Positions 32,856-40,588 of a DNA stretch of 40,588 nt are shown piece after piece. Origin of the DNA: CAYJPK01 sp964372035 (GTDB lineage: Bacteria; Desulfobacterota; Desulfovibrionia; Desulfovibrionales; Desulfovibrionaceae). Position 1 is the stretch's first letter. Each line of letters opens with the position of its first letter. The stretch is taken from NCBI GenBank assembly GCA_964372035.1, contig CAYJPK010000012.1, positions 1 to 40,588 on the forward strand, written 5' to 3'. Below the pieces are notes generated by a model. It searched no databases. It was not told the DNA's origin and saw only the letters and a list, made by a program, of their open reading frames with translations. The translations under genes were made by a program, and so were the position numbers.

Positions 32856-33069
32856 AGCTATCCTTTTTAGGCTTAGTGACAAAGGCACAGAAAAGTGTAA
32901 TTAATCCCATAACTACACATAGATAGTCCTTATCTAATATTGCACCCAGTATCAAAAAACACGAGCTAATACTAATAATATAATAATTCTTTTTAGGCAT
33001 AAGATAAAAATAAATTATGCCTAAAATTCCAAAAATAATTAAAATATAATTTAGCTCAAAATAATACAT
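32845..33069 (-). CDS. Small three-span membrane protein
   Basis: The 74-residue product is almost wholly hydrophobic with three probable spans (about 7-24, 30-45 and 50-66) and a short charged tail ending in Asp-Ser-Cys-Glu-Pro. It lies 20 bases after mltG and overlaps the TVP38 gene by 11 bases, which supports it as a real gene in the same transcript. No ribosome site is evident before the ATG. I do not recognise the family. Confidence 0.65.
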   Translation of the reverse strand: MYYFELNYILIIFGILGIIYFYLMPKKNYYIISISSCFLILGAILDKDYLCVVMGLITLFCAFVTKPKKDSCEP

Positions 33070-33089
33070 AATTTTTTAATTCTAATTAG

Positions 33090-34190
33090 TTATTTTTTCT
33101 TACTACGTAAATACATTCGCACAGCACGATTGTGAGCTGCTAAGTTTGTACTAAAAGTGTGGCTACCATCACCACGAGCTACAAAATACAAAAACTTATG
33201 ATTTTCTGGGCTGATAGCTGCTCTTATAGCCTCTATGCCTGGTGAGCAAATTGGACCTGGAGGCAGACCTTTATGCTTGTAAGTATTGTATTTATTATCT
33301 GCATTCCTTAAATCACTGCGTTTAATATCACCATCAAACTCAGGACCAATACCATATATTATAGTAGGGTCGGCTTGAAGTGGCATGCCAATACGTAAAC
33401 GGTTTGCAAAAACGCCAGCAATACGAGTACGCTCAGCAGGGACAGAAGTTTCTTTTTCAACAATGGAAGAGGCAGTTAAAATATCATGAGCCTTTATTCT
33501 AACACTTTTTGGCGGCATATGTGTGCTTTGCCATACTGAGGCGGTACGTCTCCAAAAGTTATCAACTAATCGTCCAAGAATAACTCTTGCACTTTTTTTA
33601 TTTTGCACGAGTGGGCGCATAATGAAATATGTATCAGGAAATAAATAACCTTCAGCTGTTTTAGCTTCAATTCCATAATGTTTTAAAAATTCTGGATCTG
33701 AAATTACAGCCTTAAAATCTTCATATTTTCCAAATCCCGCACTCTCAAGACGCTTTGCCGTTTGCCACCAAGTTAAGCCTTCTGGTATTGTAATGCGATC
33801 AAGAATTGGCATACCATTAACGAGATGATCAAGCAGTTGATTTGGTGTCCAATTAGTATTTAAAAGGTAGCGACCACTTTTTATTTTTTCTGCTTGTTTG
33901 TTGTAACTAGCTAAAAGTATAAGTAACCTATCATTAGTGACTAAATTATTCTTTTTAAGCTCTTTACTAATAGCAGTAAAAGTTGAATTTGGCTGAATTA
34001 CAAATTCTACCTCACGGCTAACTTCACTAGCAGGCGAATTTAAAAAACTAAAGGCATAGTAGCCAAAACCACCAATGCAAGCCAGAGATATAAAAATTAG
34101 GAATAAACTGAAATATAATAGTTTATTACCGCCTTTTTTCTTGGGCTTTTGTTCTATTTCCATATCGTTTTTTTCGTTTAAATCAGTCAT
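33090..34190 (-). CDS. mltG: Endolytic murein transglycosylase MltG
   Basis: MltG cuts nascent peptidoglycan strands at the inner membrane and limits glycan chain length. The 366-residue product has a short cytoplasmic basic part, one span (about 24-44), a LysM-like domain (about 57-130) and the catalytic YceG domain. The catalytic Glu is E245 in S-S-I-V-E-K-E-T, followed by the F-A-N-R-L and L-Q-A-D-P-T-I-I-Y-G stretches and the C-terminal Y-N-T-Y-x-x-x-G-L-P-P-G-P-I. Its start overlaps the end of ruvX by eight bases. Confidence 0.95.
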   Translation of the reverse strand: MTDLNEKNDMEIEQKPKKKGGNKLLYFSLFLIFISLACIGGFGYYAFSFLNSPASEVSREVEFVIQPNSTFTAISKELKKNNLVTNDRLLILLASYNKQAEKIKSGRYLLNTNWTPNQLLDHLVNGMPILDRITIPEGLTWWQTAKRLESAGFGKYEDFKAVISDPEFLKHYGIEAKTAEGYLFPDTYFIMRPLVQNKKSARVILGRLVDNFWRRTASVWQSTHMPPKSVRIKAHDILTASSIVEKETSVPAERTRIAGVFANRLRIGMPLQADPTIIYGIGPEFDGDIKRSDLRNADNKYNTYKHKGLPPGPICSPGIEAIRAAISPENHKFLYFVARGDGSHTFSTNLAAHNRAVRMYLRSKKK

Positions 34191-34620
34191 ATTTTAATTT
34201 TTCCTTGTCATTTTCATTTAGTTGCAAAAAACTATCTAAAATATGGGCAGCGGCTTGTGCATCAAGAAGTTCTTTTGTTTTTTTAGCATTTAAGCGACAG
34301 GCCTTTAAATCTTCCTTTGCAGCAAAAGAACTTAAATATTCATCAATGATATAAATTGGTAAAGAAGTTCTGCGTCTAAGACTTGCAATAAAATTGGTAG
34401 TTTGTGTTGCAATTAAGCCCTTTGTTCCGTCAGCTTCAAGAGCAAGACCAACAACAATTGCTTCTGTTTGTTCTTCTTCTATAAATTTAAGAAGTTTTTC
34501 AAAAAATTCAACTCTTGTTCTTCTAACAATAATTTCCTTTGCAAATGCCATTTGACCGCCAAAATCACTAATGGCAAGTCCGACACGTTTTAGACCATAA
34601 TCAATTGCAATATATTTCAT
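34183..34620 (-). CDS. ruvX: Putative pre-16S rRNA nuclease / Holliday junction resolvase-like YqgF
   Basis: The 145-residue RNase H-fold protein begins M-K-Y-I-A-I-D-Y-G-L-K-R-V-G, with the first catalytic Asp (D6). It continues with V-V-G-L at the second strand, D-E-Y-L-S-S in place of the usual Asp-Glu-R-x-T-T and a final acidic site in L-D-A-Q-A-A-A-H-I-L-D. E. coli YqgF trims the 5' end of pre-16S rRNA; a junction-resolvase role has also been suggested for the family. I choose ATG 34620 over a TTG at 34641 because it gives the standard N-terminus. It is first in the unit with mltG. Confidence 0.92.
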   Translation of the reverse strand: MKYIAIDYGLKRVGLAISDFGGQMAFAKEIIVRRTRVEFFEKLLKFIEEEQTEAIVVGLALEADGTKGLIATQTTNFIASLRRRTSLPIYIIDEYLSSFAAKEDLKACRLNAKKTKELLDAQAAAHILDSFLQLNENDKEKLKYD

Positions 34621-34691
34621 AATAGTATATAACTTTCTCAATTCAAAATTTGTTTAAATAAGCATATGCTCTTTTTCAACATCTTGAATTA

Positions 34692-34720
34692 AATATACGC
34701 TATATTGAATTTAACTGCAA
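34692..34720 (-). promoter_or_regulatory. Sigma-70 promoter for ruvX-mltG
   Basis: On the minus strand, TTGCAG (34720-34715) and TATATT (34697-34692) lie 17 bases apart. The same 120-base gap must also hold the promoter of the divergent nitroreductase gene. For that I see only TATATT at 34701-34706 on the plus strand, without a good -35. Confidence 0.72.
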
Positions 34721-34737
34721 TATTAAAGGAGTGCCTT

Positions 34738-35328
34738 ATGGATTTTTTAAAACTTGTGACAGATGCTCGTTCTTGCAGACGCTTTGAGGGCGCAAAAGAA
34801 CTTGAAACTGGTTCGTTAGAGTGGTTAATTGACTGCGTTAGACTTTCACCTAGTGCTGCTAATGCTCAGGTTCTACGCTTTGCAACAATTCAAGATGAAG
34901 CTGCAAGAGCTGGATTATATCCATCACTTGGTTGGGCAGGCTTTTTAAAAGATTGGGACGGTCCAATTGAAAGTGAACGCCCAACAGGCTATATTCTCAT
35001 CTTGCACGAAAAGAAAGAGGGCGAAAAAACAGGTCCAAACACTTGGATTGATCTTGGTATTGCTTGCCAGTGCATTCAATCTGCTGCTATGTCAAAGGGC
35101 ATTGGGGCTTGCATATTTAGAAATTTCAACCCTAAAGTAATTGCTGCTGCAGTAGATATTCCTGAGGGCTACGAGATTTTAGCTGTTATTGCACTTGGTT
35201 ATCCTGTTGAAGAAAGAGCAGTTGTTCCTGTTGGTGCTGATGGCTCAACTCGTTATTATAGAGATGAAAATGGTGTTCACTATGTACCAAAAAGAGATTT
35301 GAAAGACATTATTCTTAAGAAATGTTAA
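34738..35328 (+). CDS. Nitroreductase-family flavoprotein
   Basis: The 196-residue product has the FMN-dependent nitroreductase fold: an N-terminal R-S-C-R-R-F-E with the phosphate-binding Arg residues, S-P-S-A-A-N-A-Q as the second FMN contact, a central helix G-I-A-C-Q-C-I-Q-S-A-A and G-I-G-A-C-I-F, then L-A-V-I-A-L-G-Y-P-V-E-E near the end. Members reduce quinones, nitro compounds or flavins with NAD(P)H; the physiological substrate here is unknown. The ATG at 34738 follows AAAGGAG (34725-34731) by six bases, so I reject the in-frame ATG at 34705. It is a single-gene transcript closed by a strong terminator. Confidence 0.92.
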   Translation: MDFLKLVTDARSCRRFEGAKELETGSLEWLIDCVRLSPSAANAQVLRFATIQDEAARAGLYPSLGWAGFLKDWDGPIESERPTGYILILHEKKEGEKTGPNTWIDLGIACQCIQSAAMSKGIGACIFRNFNPKVIAAAVDIPEGYEILAVIALGYPVEERAVVPVGADGSTRYYRDENGVHYVPKRDLKDIILKKC

Positions 35329-35342
35329 TATCTTAAAACATA

Positions 35343-35373
35343 AAAAAAAAGCGGCTTTATGCCGCTTTTTTTT
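35343..35373. terminator. Bidirectional intrinsic terminator
   Basis: GCGGC (35351-35355) and GCCGC (35361-35365) with a 5-base loop are flanked by eight or more A and T, extending the stem and giving T tracts on both strands. It ends the nitroreductase gene (+) and can also end the small gene at 35523-35663 (-). Confidence 0.88.
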
Positions 35374-35522
35374 GAATCATAGTATTTTAAATTAATACGT
35401 CACTACCATAAACTTAAGCAAAAACACTCTTGTTGCAGCACTTAATAGTTCAATTAAATTGAATTTATGCGTGTGTTGTGCCTGTGCAGTTAATGATAGT
35501 AATTTAATTTGAATTTACTATA
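35374..35522. other. Short gene-less stretch with inverted repeats
   Basis: Two structures stand out: the palindrome TTCAATT-A-AATTGAA (35449-35463) and ATAGTAA (35496-35502), which is the reverse complement of 35515-35521. Neither has a T tail of terminator type. I see no gene here. Confidence 0.5.
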
Positions 35523-35663
35523 TTAATGCTCAATATGCTCTGCTTTTTTAATGCGGTAAATTGCTGTAGCCACAATAACGCAAAAATAAACAAAAATTAA
35601 TCCTACACCTAAAAATGCTTGAGGTGAAGAATGAAGTGCATTTGTAATTAATTCAAGAAGCAT
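35523..35663 (-). CDS. 46-residue single-span membrane protein
   Basis: This is a reading frame of 46 codons on the minus strand with GGAGAG ending six bases before the ATG. The product has an amphipathic N-terminus, a Ser-Ser-Pro-Gln turn, one hydrophobic span at about residues 17-35 and a basic then acidic tail (Y-R-I-K-K-A-E-H-I-E-H). The ribosome site, the membrane profile with positive charges after the span, and the shared terminator downstream support a real gene. The form recalls small accessory subunits of transporters, but no transporter gene is adjacent and I assign no function. Confidence 0.65.
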   Translation of the reverse strand: MLLELITNALHSSPQAFLGVGLIFVYFCVIVATAIYRIKKAEHIEH

Positions 35664-35723
35664 GGCAATCTCTCCATTTTAAAATCAAATATTATTTATA
35701 CTATAGCTTAAGGTCAACAAATG

Positions 35724-36812
35724 TCAAGCTAAAAGCATTGCATCGCCATAAGAGAAAAAGCGATACTCCCTTTCTATAGCTTGGCGGTAAATTTCAAAAA
35801 TATTTTCTCGACCGGCTAAAGCACTAACCATAATAAGTAAACTTGATTTTGGAAGATGGAAATTAGTTATTAAACCATCAATCACCTTAAATTCATATGG
35901 CGGCTTAATGAAAATATTTACAAATCCTTTATAAGCAACAAGTTTTCCGTCGTGCATGTTTGCAATTGCTTCTAGGGCCCTTGTGGTTGTTGTCCCGACT
36001 GAAATAATTTTTCTGCCTTGTTTTTTAGCCTCATTAATTTGCATAGCTGTCTGCTCATCAAGCTCAACAAATTCGCTATGCATAACATGCTCATCAATAT
36101 TTTCAGCACGAACAGGGCTAAATGTACCATATCCGACATGAAGACTAAGCTCTAACCAGCCAAATTTGCTTTGTAACTTTTCACGCATTTCATTTGTAAA
36201 ATGAAGCCCCGCAGTCGGAGCGGCTATGCTACCTGTTTTATTTTCTTTTGCATAGCTTGTTTGATAGCGCTCATAATCACTAAGTTCTGCTTCTCTGCGC
36301 ATATATGGTGGAAGAGGTAAAAGACCTTGAGCTTCAATAATTTTTTGTAAATCTCCTTGCCAAATGATATTAGCAATACAATTTCCAAACTCTCTTTTTT
36401 CTTTCACCATAACTGAAACATTGTCAAAATTATAAACTTCATTTAGTTTTATATTCTTAACTGGTTTGATTAAGGCTTCAACTTCAGCTATAAAATTGCC
36501 ATTTTCTATTTTTTTATTTTGTTCAATTAAGGGCAGTGGAGTTAATAGTAAACATTCGATTTTGCCACCACCACCATGTTTTGTCATAGGGCGTTTACCA
36601 ATTAATCTTGCAGGAAGTACCCTAGAATTATTAGCAATAAGCAAAGCATTTTCAGGTAATAAATCTGGTAAGTCCGTAAAATTTTTATGCAAAATTTCAT
36701 TTGTACTTTTATTAAATACAGCCATGCGAGAATTTCCACGTATGCTTGGTGTATCTGCAATTAAATGTGGTGGTAGTTCATAATCATAAAAAGATATATT
36801 ATTTTTAGGCAT
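35724..36812 (-). CDS. queA: S-adenosylmethionine:tRNA ribosyltransferase-isomerase
   Basis: QueA transfers and rearranges the ribosyl part of SAM onto preQ1 in tRNA, making epoxyqueuosine at position 34 of tRNA-Asp, Asn, His and Tyr. The 362-residue product shows the family N-terminus F-Y-D-Y-E-L-P, then N-N-S-R-V-L-P-A-R-L, A-P-T-A-G-L-H-F-T, L-H-V-G-Y-G-T-F and the C-terminal T-N-F-H-L-P-x-S-x-L-L-M-V. I choose ATG 36812 because GGAG (minus strand, 36822-36819) precedes it by six bases; a TTG at 36824 overlaps the site itself. It overlaps the end of thiF by eight bases. Confidence 0.95.
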   Translation of the reverse strand: MPKNNISFYDYELPPHLIADTPSIRGNSRMAVFNKSTNEILHKNFTDLPDLLPENALLIANNSRVLPARLIGKRPMTKHGGGGKIECLLLTPLPLIEQNKKIENGNFIAEVEALIKPVKNIKLNEVYNFDNVSVMVKEKREFGNCIANIIWQGDLQKIIEAQGLLPLPPYMRREAELSDYERYQTSYAKENKTGSIAAPTAGLHFTNEMREKLQSKFGWLELSLHVGYGTFSPVRAENIDEHVMHSEFVELDEQTAMQINEAKKQGRKIISVGTTTTRALEAIANMHDGKLVAYKGFVNIFIKPPYEFKVIDGLITNFHLPKSSLLIMVSALAGRENIFEIYRQAIEREYRFFSYGDAMLLA

Positions 36813-37419
36813 TTGACGCTCCAAGTAAATAAACTAAGGCTTGATCCGCCTGCATTGCTGCTGCAAGCATAACACGAGGTGCAAGTGGTGATTTATCAGA
36901 ACTAATTTCATTTTCATGATCACCTACAATTACACCATATTTGCCAATTTTTTTTGCGAACATGGGTTTTCCACCAATTCCAGCCATACCAGATGCACTA
37001 ATCACAAAAATTTTGTTTTTAATGCAAGCTTCAAAAATCATTTGCTTTGTTTTTGCAATATCAACTGCTTCAATAATAATATCACAGCCTTTAAACAGCT
37101 CTGCAAAATTTTCTTCTGTGATTTTTAATTTAGCAGTTTTAATATCTAAACTTCTATTTATCTTTAAAAGATTTCGTTTTAGAATCTTAACTTTAGTCTT
37201 GCCAATATCTTTTGGTATATAGTTCTGACGATTTAAATTTGATATATTAATTTTATCAAAATCAGCAATTATCATTTTGCCAATGCCAGAGCGAACAAGC
37301 ATAGTCGCACAGTTTGAACCAAGACCGCCAGCGCCAATTATGCCAACGCAAGAATTTTGCAAAATATTAATTTGCTCTTTGCTAAAATGTTTTAATAATA
37401 CTTCTGTAAATTTTTTCAT
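36805..37419 (-). CDS. thiF: ThiF/MoeB/HesA-type adenylyltransferase, short form
   Basis: The 204-residue E1-like enzyme adenylates the C-terminal Gly of a small sulfur carrier protein. It has the nucleotide loop G-A-G-G-L-G at 29-34, D53 and D55 in A-D-F-D-K-I, and N-L-N-R-Q at 61-65 with the catalytic Arg. The paired CxxC zinc motifs of MoeB and long ThiF are missing and no obvious catalytic Cys loop is present. It therefore fits the short ThiF family seen in anaerobes. A role in thiamine thiazole synthesis is likely given thiE about 2.5 kb away, but MoeB-like functions remain possible. It is translationally coupled to queA. Confidence 0.85.
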   Translation of the reverse strand: MKKFTEVLLKHFSKEQINILQNSCVGIIGAGGLGSNCATMLVRSGIGKMIIADFDKINISNLNRQNYIPKDIGKTKVKILKRNLLKINRSLDIKTAKLKITEENFAELFKGCDIIIEAVDIAKTKQMIFEACIKNKIFVISASGMAGIGGKPMFAKKIGKYGVIVGDHENEISSDKSPLAPRVMLAAAMQADQALVYLLGASNA

Positions 37420-37489
37420 AAAAAACCTTAATAAAAATGTGATATGTTTTTAGCAAATGCTTCAAAATTTCGCAAGTCGTTGCTCAAAT

Positions 37490-37524
37490 CAAAAAAAAGA
37501 CCTTGCAAAGTATTACAAGGTCTT
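37490..37524 (-). terminator. Intrinsic terminator of topA
   Basis: A perfect 9-bp stem (37497-37505 with 37516-37524) is followed on the minus strand by eight T. It begins seven bases after the topA stop. Confidence 0.88.
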
Positions 37525-37531
37525 GATATTT

Positions 37532-39766
37532 TTATAAATCCCTTTTGTATTTACAGTTAGGACAGGCTATATGATCGCCTCTAGCTTTTGTCGTTTTCTT
37601 GGTTAGAATAGGAAAATTACATTCTGGGCATGGTTCAGCAATTGGCATATCCCAAAGAGCATATGAGCAATCAGGATAGCGATTACATGCAAAGAAAAGC
37701 TTACCTCGCTTAGTGCTTTTTTCTACTAAGTCGCCAGTACAATCAGTATTTGGGCATTTAACACCTGTTGTAAATGGTGCGGCATGGTCACATTTTGGAT
37801 ATGCAGAACATGCAATAAAGCGGCTGCCGGTTCTTGCTTTTTTAATAACAGTATCTTCGCCACATTTTGGACAAGTGCCAGCTTTTTCGTATTCAGGTTT
37901 AACCCTTTCAGCAATTTGAACATTGCCTTCTTCATCACGCACAAAATTATTAGTATAGCGACATTCAGGGTAGCCAGAGCAAGCCAAAAATTCACCAGCC
38001 TTACCAAATTTAATCATAAGCGGTTTTGAGCACTCTGGGCAATCGATATTTGCTTCTTGCTCCATGCGCTCCATGTTTTTACTTGCTTGTTGGAGAGTTG
38101 GATTAAAATCATCAGTAAAACCTCTTAAGAGATTAATCCAGTCTTGCTTGCCATCAGCAACTTCATCAAGCTTTTCTTCCATTTGAGCTGTAAATTTAAC
38201 GTCCATCAACTGCTTAAAGTGATCACGAAGTTGCGAGCAAACAATATTGCCAAGACCAGTAGGAATAAAGTTTTTCTCAACCATTTGCACGTATTCTCTA
38301 TCTTGCAGGGTAGAAATGATGCTTGCATAAGTTGATGGTCTACCAATGCCTTGCTCCTCAAGCTCTTTAACGAGTGAAGCTTCGGAATATCGTGACGGTG
38401 GTTGAGTAAATTTTTGTTCTTTTTTTACTTCAAGTAGTTTTAATTCTTCGCCAATTGTTAATTTTGGAAGGTTAGAATTATCCTCATTTTCATCTTTTGC
38501 ATTTGGCATTGCTGCTAAAAAGCCTTGGAATAAAAGACGCTCACCCTTTGTCTTCCATTCAACAACACCACAATTAACTATAATATTGGTATCATGGAAT
38601 TTAGCTGCTGCCATTTGTGAGGCTACAAAGCGTGACCAGATTAAACGATAAATTTGAAATTGTTCTGGTGCGACATATGGCTTAATCTCATCTGGTGTAA
38701 TATTTACATCAATAGGGCGGATTGCTTCGTGAGCATCTTGAGCGCCTTGTTTACCTTTGAAATGACGACCCTTGCCGCCACTAGCCATAAACTCTTTGCC
38801 ATATTTACCATTAATAAACTCAGCCGCTGCCTTAACTGCATCATCAGCAATACGCACAGAATCAGTACGCATATAAGTAATTAAAGCTAAAATTCCACGA
38901 TCGCCAAGATCAACACCTTCATACAATCTTTGAGCAATGTTCATGGTACGTTTAGATGGATAATTTAAGCGTTGGTTAGCCGCCTGCTGAAGTGTTGAGG
39001 TAATAAATGGAGGAGGAGGGCTTTTTTGACGCTCTTTCTCAATAATATCAGCAACAACATAAGGATGTTCTTTTAAATATTTATCAAGCTTTTCAGCTTC
39101 TTCACCATTTTTTACATGAGCTTTTTTGCCCTTGATTTTATTCAAGTCAAGGCGAAATGGTGGAGGGTTTGATGCTTCAACCATTGATTTAAACTGCCAG
39201 TATTCTTCAGGAATAAAGGCATTACGCTCTTCTTCTCGCTCAACAATTAAACGAAGTGCAACTGATTGAACACGTCCAGCAGAAATACCTCGCTTAACCT
39301 TTCTCCATAAAATAGGTGAAATTTTATAGCCAACTAAGCGGTCTAAAATGCGTCGTGCTTGCTGGGCTTCAAATAAATCTTTATTAAGTTCACGTGGACT
39401 AGCAATTGCTTCACGCACTGCTTTTGGAGTAATTTCGTTAAACTGAATACGTTTAATTTTATCGTCACTATCTAGTAAATGCCCAATGTGCCACGCAATC
39501 GCCTCTCCCTCACGATCGGGATCGGGAGCAAGATAGATGGTGTCAGCTTTTTTAGCCTCACTCTGTAAATCTCTAACAATCTTTTCTTTGCCCTTAATAA
39601 TTTCATATTGCGGTGCAAAATCGTGTTCTTCATCAACAGCAATGCTATTAACAGGTAAATCCCTAATATGTCCGACACTTGCCATAACATTATAATCTCT
39701 ACCTAAAAACTTCTTGATAGTTTTAACTTTTGCGGGTGATTCCACGATGATTAAGTTTTTTGCCAT
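37532..39766 (-). CDS. topA: DNA topoisomerase I
   Basis: TopA relaxes negative supercoils by cutting one strand through a 5'-phosphotyrosine link. The 744-residue product has the TOPRIM domain with E9 in I-V-E-S-P-A-K and the D-P-D-R motif (D82, D84). The catalytic tyrosine is Y298 in L-I-T-Y-M-R-T-D-S. From about residue 605 there are four tetracysteine zinc ribbons, each starting C-P. They compare with three classical ones in E. coli TopA, which is longer (865 residues) because of extra C-terminal ribbon domains. The gene stands alone with its own promoter and terminator. Confidence 0.96.
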   Translation of the reverse strand: MAKNLIIVESPAKVKTIKKFLGRDYNVMASVGHIRDLPVNSIAVDEEHDFAPQYEIIKGKEKIVRDLQSEAKKADTIYLAPDPDREGEAIAWHIGHLLDSDDKIKRIQFNEITPKAVREAIASPRELNKDLFEAQQARRILDRLVGYKISPILWRKVKRGISAGRVQSVALRLIVEREEERNAFIPEEYWQFKSMVEASNPPPFRLDLNKIKGKKAHVKNGEEAEKLDKYLKEHPYVVADIIEKERQKSPPPPFITSTLQQAANQRLNYPSKRTMNIAQRLYEGVDLGDRGILALITYMRTDSVRIADDAVKAAAEFINGKYGKEFMASGGKGRHFKGKQGAQDAHEAIRPIDVNITPDEIKPYVAPEQFQIYRLIWSRFVASQMAAAKFHDTNIIVNCGVVEWKTKGERLLFQGFLAAMPNAKDENEDNSNLPKLTIGEELKLLEVKKEQKFTQPPSRYSEASLVKELEEQGIGRPSTYASIISTLQDREYVQMVEKNFIPTGLGNIVCSQLRDHFKQLMDVKFTAQMEEKLDEVADGKQDWINLLRGFTDDFNPTLQQASKNMERMEQEANIDCPECSKPLMIKFGKAGEFLACSGYPECRYTNNFVRDEEGNVQIAERVKPEYEKAGTCPKCGEDTVIKKARTGSRFIACSAYPKCDHAAPFTTGVKCPNTDCTGDLVEKSTKRGKLFFACNRYPDCSYALWDMPIAEPCPECNFPILTKKTTKARGDHIACPNCKYKRDL

Positions 39767-39811
39767 AGTTACCTTCCATACTTGCCTATATTTTTATCTG
39801 CGTACTTGCTT

Positions 39812-39840
39812 TATATAGTACGTGTATTGACTTGCGTCAA
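39812..39840 (-). promoter_or_regulatory. Sigma-70 promoter for topA
   Basis: On the minus strand, TTGACG (39840-39835), 17 bases and TATATA (39817-39812) form a strong match. Its -35 is one half of the palindrome TTGAC-TTGC-GTCAA (39828-39841 region). ACTTGC occurs three times around it (39780, 39804, 39830). Confidence 0.8.
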
Positions 39841-39855
39841 GTGCCAAGTTAAAAT
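39828..39855 (+). promoter_or_regulatory. Sigma-70 promoter for thiE
   Basis: TTGACT (39828-39833), 16 bases and TAAAAT (39850-39855) give a good plus-strand promoter, about 45 bases before the thiE ATG. Its -35 lies one base from the topA -35 on the other strand. No TPP riboswitch fits in the short leader. Confidence 0.68.
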
Positions 39856-39899
39856 CATCTTATTGTATTAGCAATTATTAATTAAAAGAGGGTGTTATA

Positions 39900-40541
39900 A
39901 TGGCAAAATTATTACCAGGAAAAGATGTTGATTGTGAACTATACGCAATTACTGATAGCAAATTATCACTTGGGCGTGATATTTATACAGTTACAAAGGC
40001 TCTGCTAGAAAGTGGAATTAAAATAATTCAGTACCGAGAAAAAAATAAGTATGCAGGTGAAATGCTTGAAGAATGTCGCATTATGCGCAAGCTAACACAA
40101 GAATATAATGCTTGCTTTATCGTAAATGATCATATTGATATTGCAATGATTTGTGGTGCTGATGGCGTGCATATTGGGCAAGATGATTTGCCTGTTAATG
40201 AAGTGAGAAGCTTAGTTGGTGATATGATTATTGGTTTGTCAACTCACTCAGAAGCTCAAGCAAAAGAGGCTCTTAGCCTTGGTGTTGACTATATTGGTGT
40301 TGGTCCAATTTATGCGACTAAAACTAAGGTTGATGTTATGGATCCAGTTGGCTTAGGCTATCTTGATTATGTTGTTAAAAATATTGATTTGCCATATGTC
40401 GCAATTGGTGGAATTAAAAAACATAATATTAATGAAGTTGTTAGTCATGGTGCAAAATGTTGCGCTTTAGTTTCTGAATTTGTTGGAGCAGAGGATATTG
40501 GTGCAATGGTTAAAAGCGTAAGAGCGCAAATGAAGATTTAA
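39900..40541 (+). CDS. thiE: Thiamine phosphate synthase
   Basis: ThiE joins the pyrimidine (HMP-PP) and thiazole phosphate halves to thiamine phosphate. The 213-residue TIM barrel shows Y-A-I-T-D near the N-terminus, I-I-Q-Y-R-E-K (phosphate/pyrimidine site), F-I-V-N-D-H with the metal-binding Asp, D-G-V-H-I-G-Q-D-D-L, G-L-S-T-H-S, Y-I-G-V-G-P-I-Y-A-T-x-T-K and A-I-G-G-I near the end, all in family order. AGAGG with a spacing of about seven bases precedes the ATG. The window ends 47 bases after the stop; whether other thi genes follow is not visible. Confidence 0.95.
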   Translation: MAKLLPGKDVDCELYAITDSKLSLGRDIYTVTKALLESGIKIIQYREKNKYAGEMLEECRIMRKLTQEYNACFIVNDHIDIAMICGADGVHIGQDDLPVNEVRSLVGDMIIGLSTHSEAQAKEALSLGVDYIGVGPIYATKTKVDVMDPVGLGYLDYVVKNIDLPYVAIGGIKKHNINEVVSHGAKCCALVSEFVGAEDIGAMVKSVRAQMKI

Positions 40542-40588
40542 AGCAATATAACTGCTATGGAATTAATATACAAAAAAAACGTGCAGTA

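Noticed and set aside
39841..39899. TPP riboswitch before thiE
   Set aside because: The leader is only about 45 bases and lacks the THI-box elements.
1..40588. Mobile elements, prophage, CRISPR arrays, toxin-antitoxin or defence systems
   Set aside because: I found no transposase, integrase, phage structural gene, regular spacer-repeat array or known defence gene. All large frames are housekeeping, envelope, metabolic or signalling genes.

Overview
This AT-rich window (roughly one third G+C by eye) looks like the chromosome of a Gram-negative member of the Desulfovibrionales. The main evidence is a block in the order HU (hup), a small membrane protein, rpsU, yqeY, mutS2, dnaG, rpoD, whose protein sequences and order resemble those I know from Desulfovibrio. 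A GT9 heptosyltransferase indicates an LPS outer membrane. The low G+C points to a host-associated or otherwise AT-shifted lineage (Lawsonia-like or an undescribed gut relative); this placement is inference.

Positions 1-5000: the 3' end of a class II tRNA (probably Ser) with its terminator, a gene-less stretch that may encode a small RNA, then a tightly overlapping operon of a secreted unknown protein, a cytosolic unknown protein, a second-type elongation factor G and rsmA. Positions 5000-12300: the HU and macromolecular-synthesis block, with a consensus promoter before rpsU, a terminator just after rpsU and an internal promoter before rpoD. Positions 12400-15350: a zinc-ribbon protein, two glycosyltransferases and dgkA (envelope), closed by a bidirectional terminator.

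Positions 15385-20700 (minus strand): a four-gene operon of a HisC-like aminotransferase, an NhaC antiporter, a D-2-hydroxyacid dehydrogenase and an MFS carrier. A near-consensus sigma-54 promoter precedes it, and two copies of a 15-bp repeat lie where an enhancer-binding activator would bind. I read it as a regulated amino acid / 2-oxo acid / 2-hydroxy acid module. Positions 20768-23600 (minus): slyD, nadK and gatB from a consensus promoter. Positions 23783-28735 (minus): a TPR protein and a 1449-residue 7TM hybrid sensor kinase. In the kinase both the H-box histidine and the HPt histidine appear to be replaced by acidic residues, while the receiver domain keeps its phospho-acceptor Asp. A long acidic linker carries four copies of a short Val-Gly-Glu-Pro motif.

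Positions 28944-34737: fumarase alpha and beta plus an acyl-CoA ligase; then ruvX, mltG and two membrane proteins, from promoters of good match. Positions 34738-40541: a nitroreductase-family flavoprotein, a 46-codon membrane protein, thiF-queA, topA and, divergently, thiE. The topA and thiE promoters stand back to back with both -35 boxes inside one palindrome. I found no transposase, phage gene, CRISPR array or attachment site. Most of the window is housekeeping; the most unusual parts are the sigma-54 operon and the degenerate phosphorelay protein.
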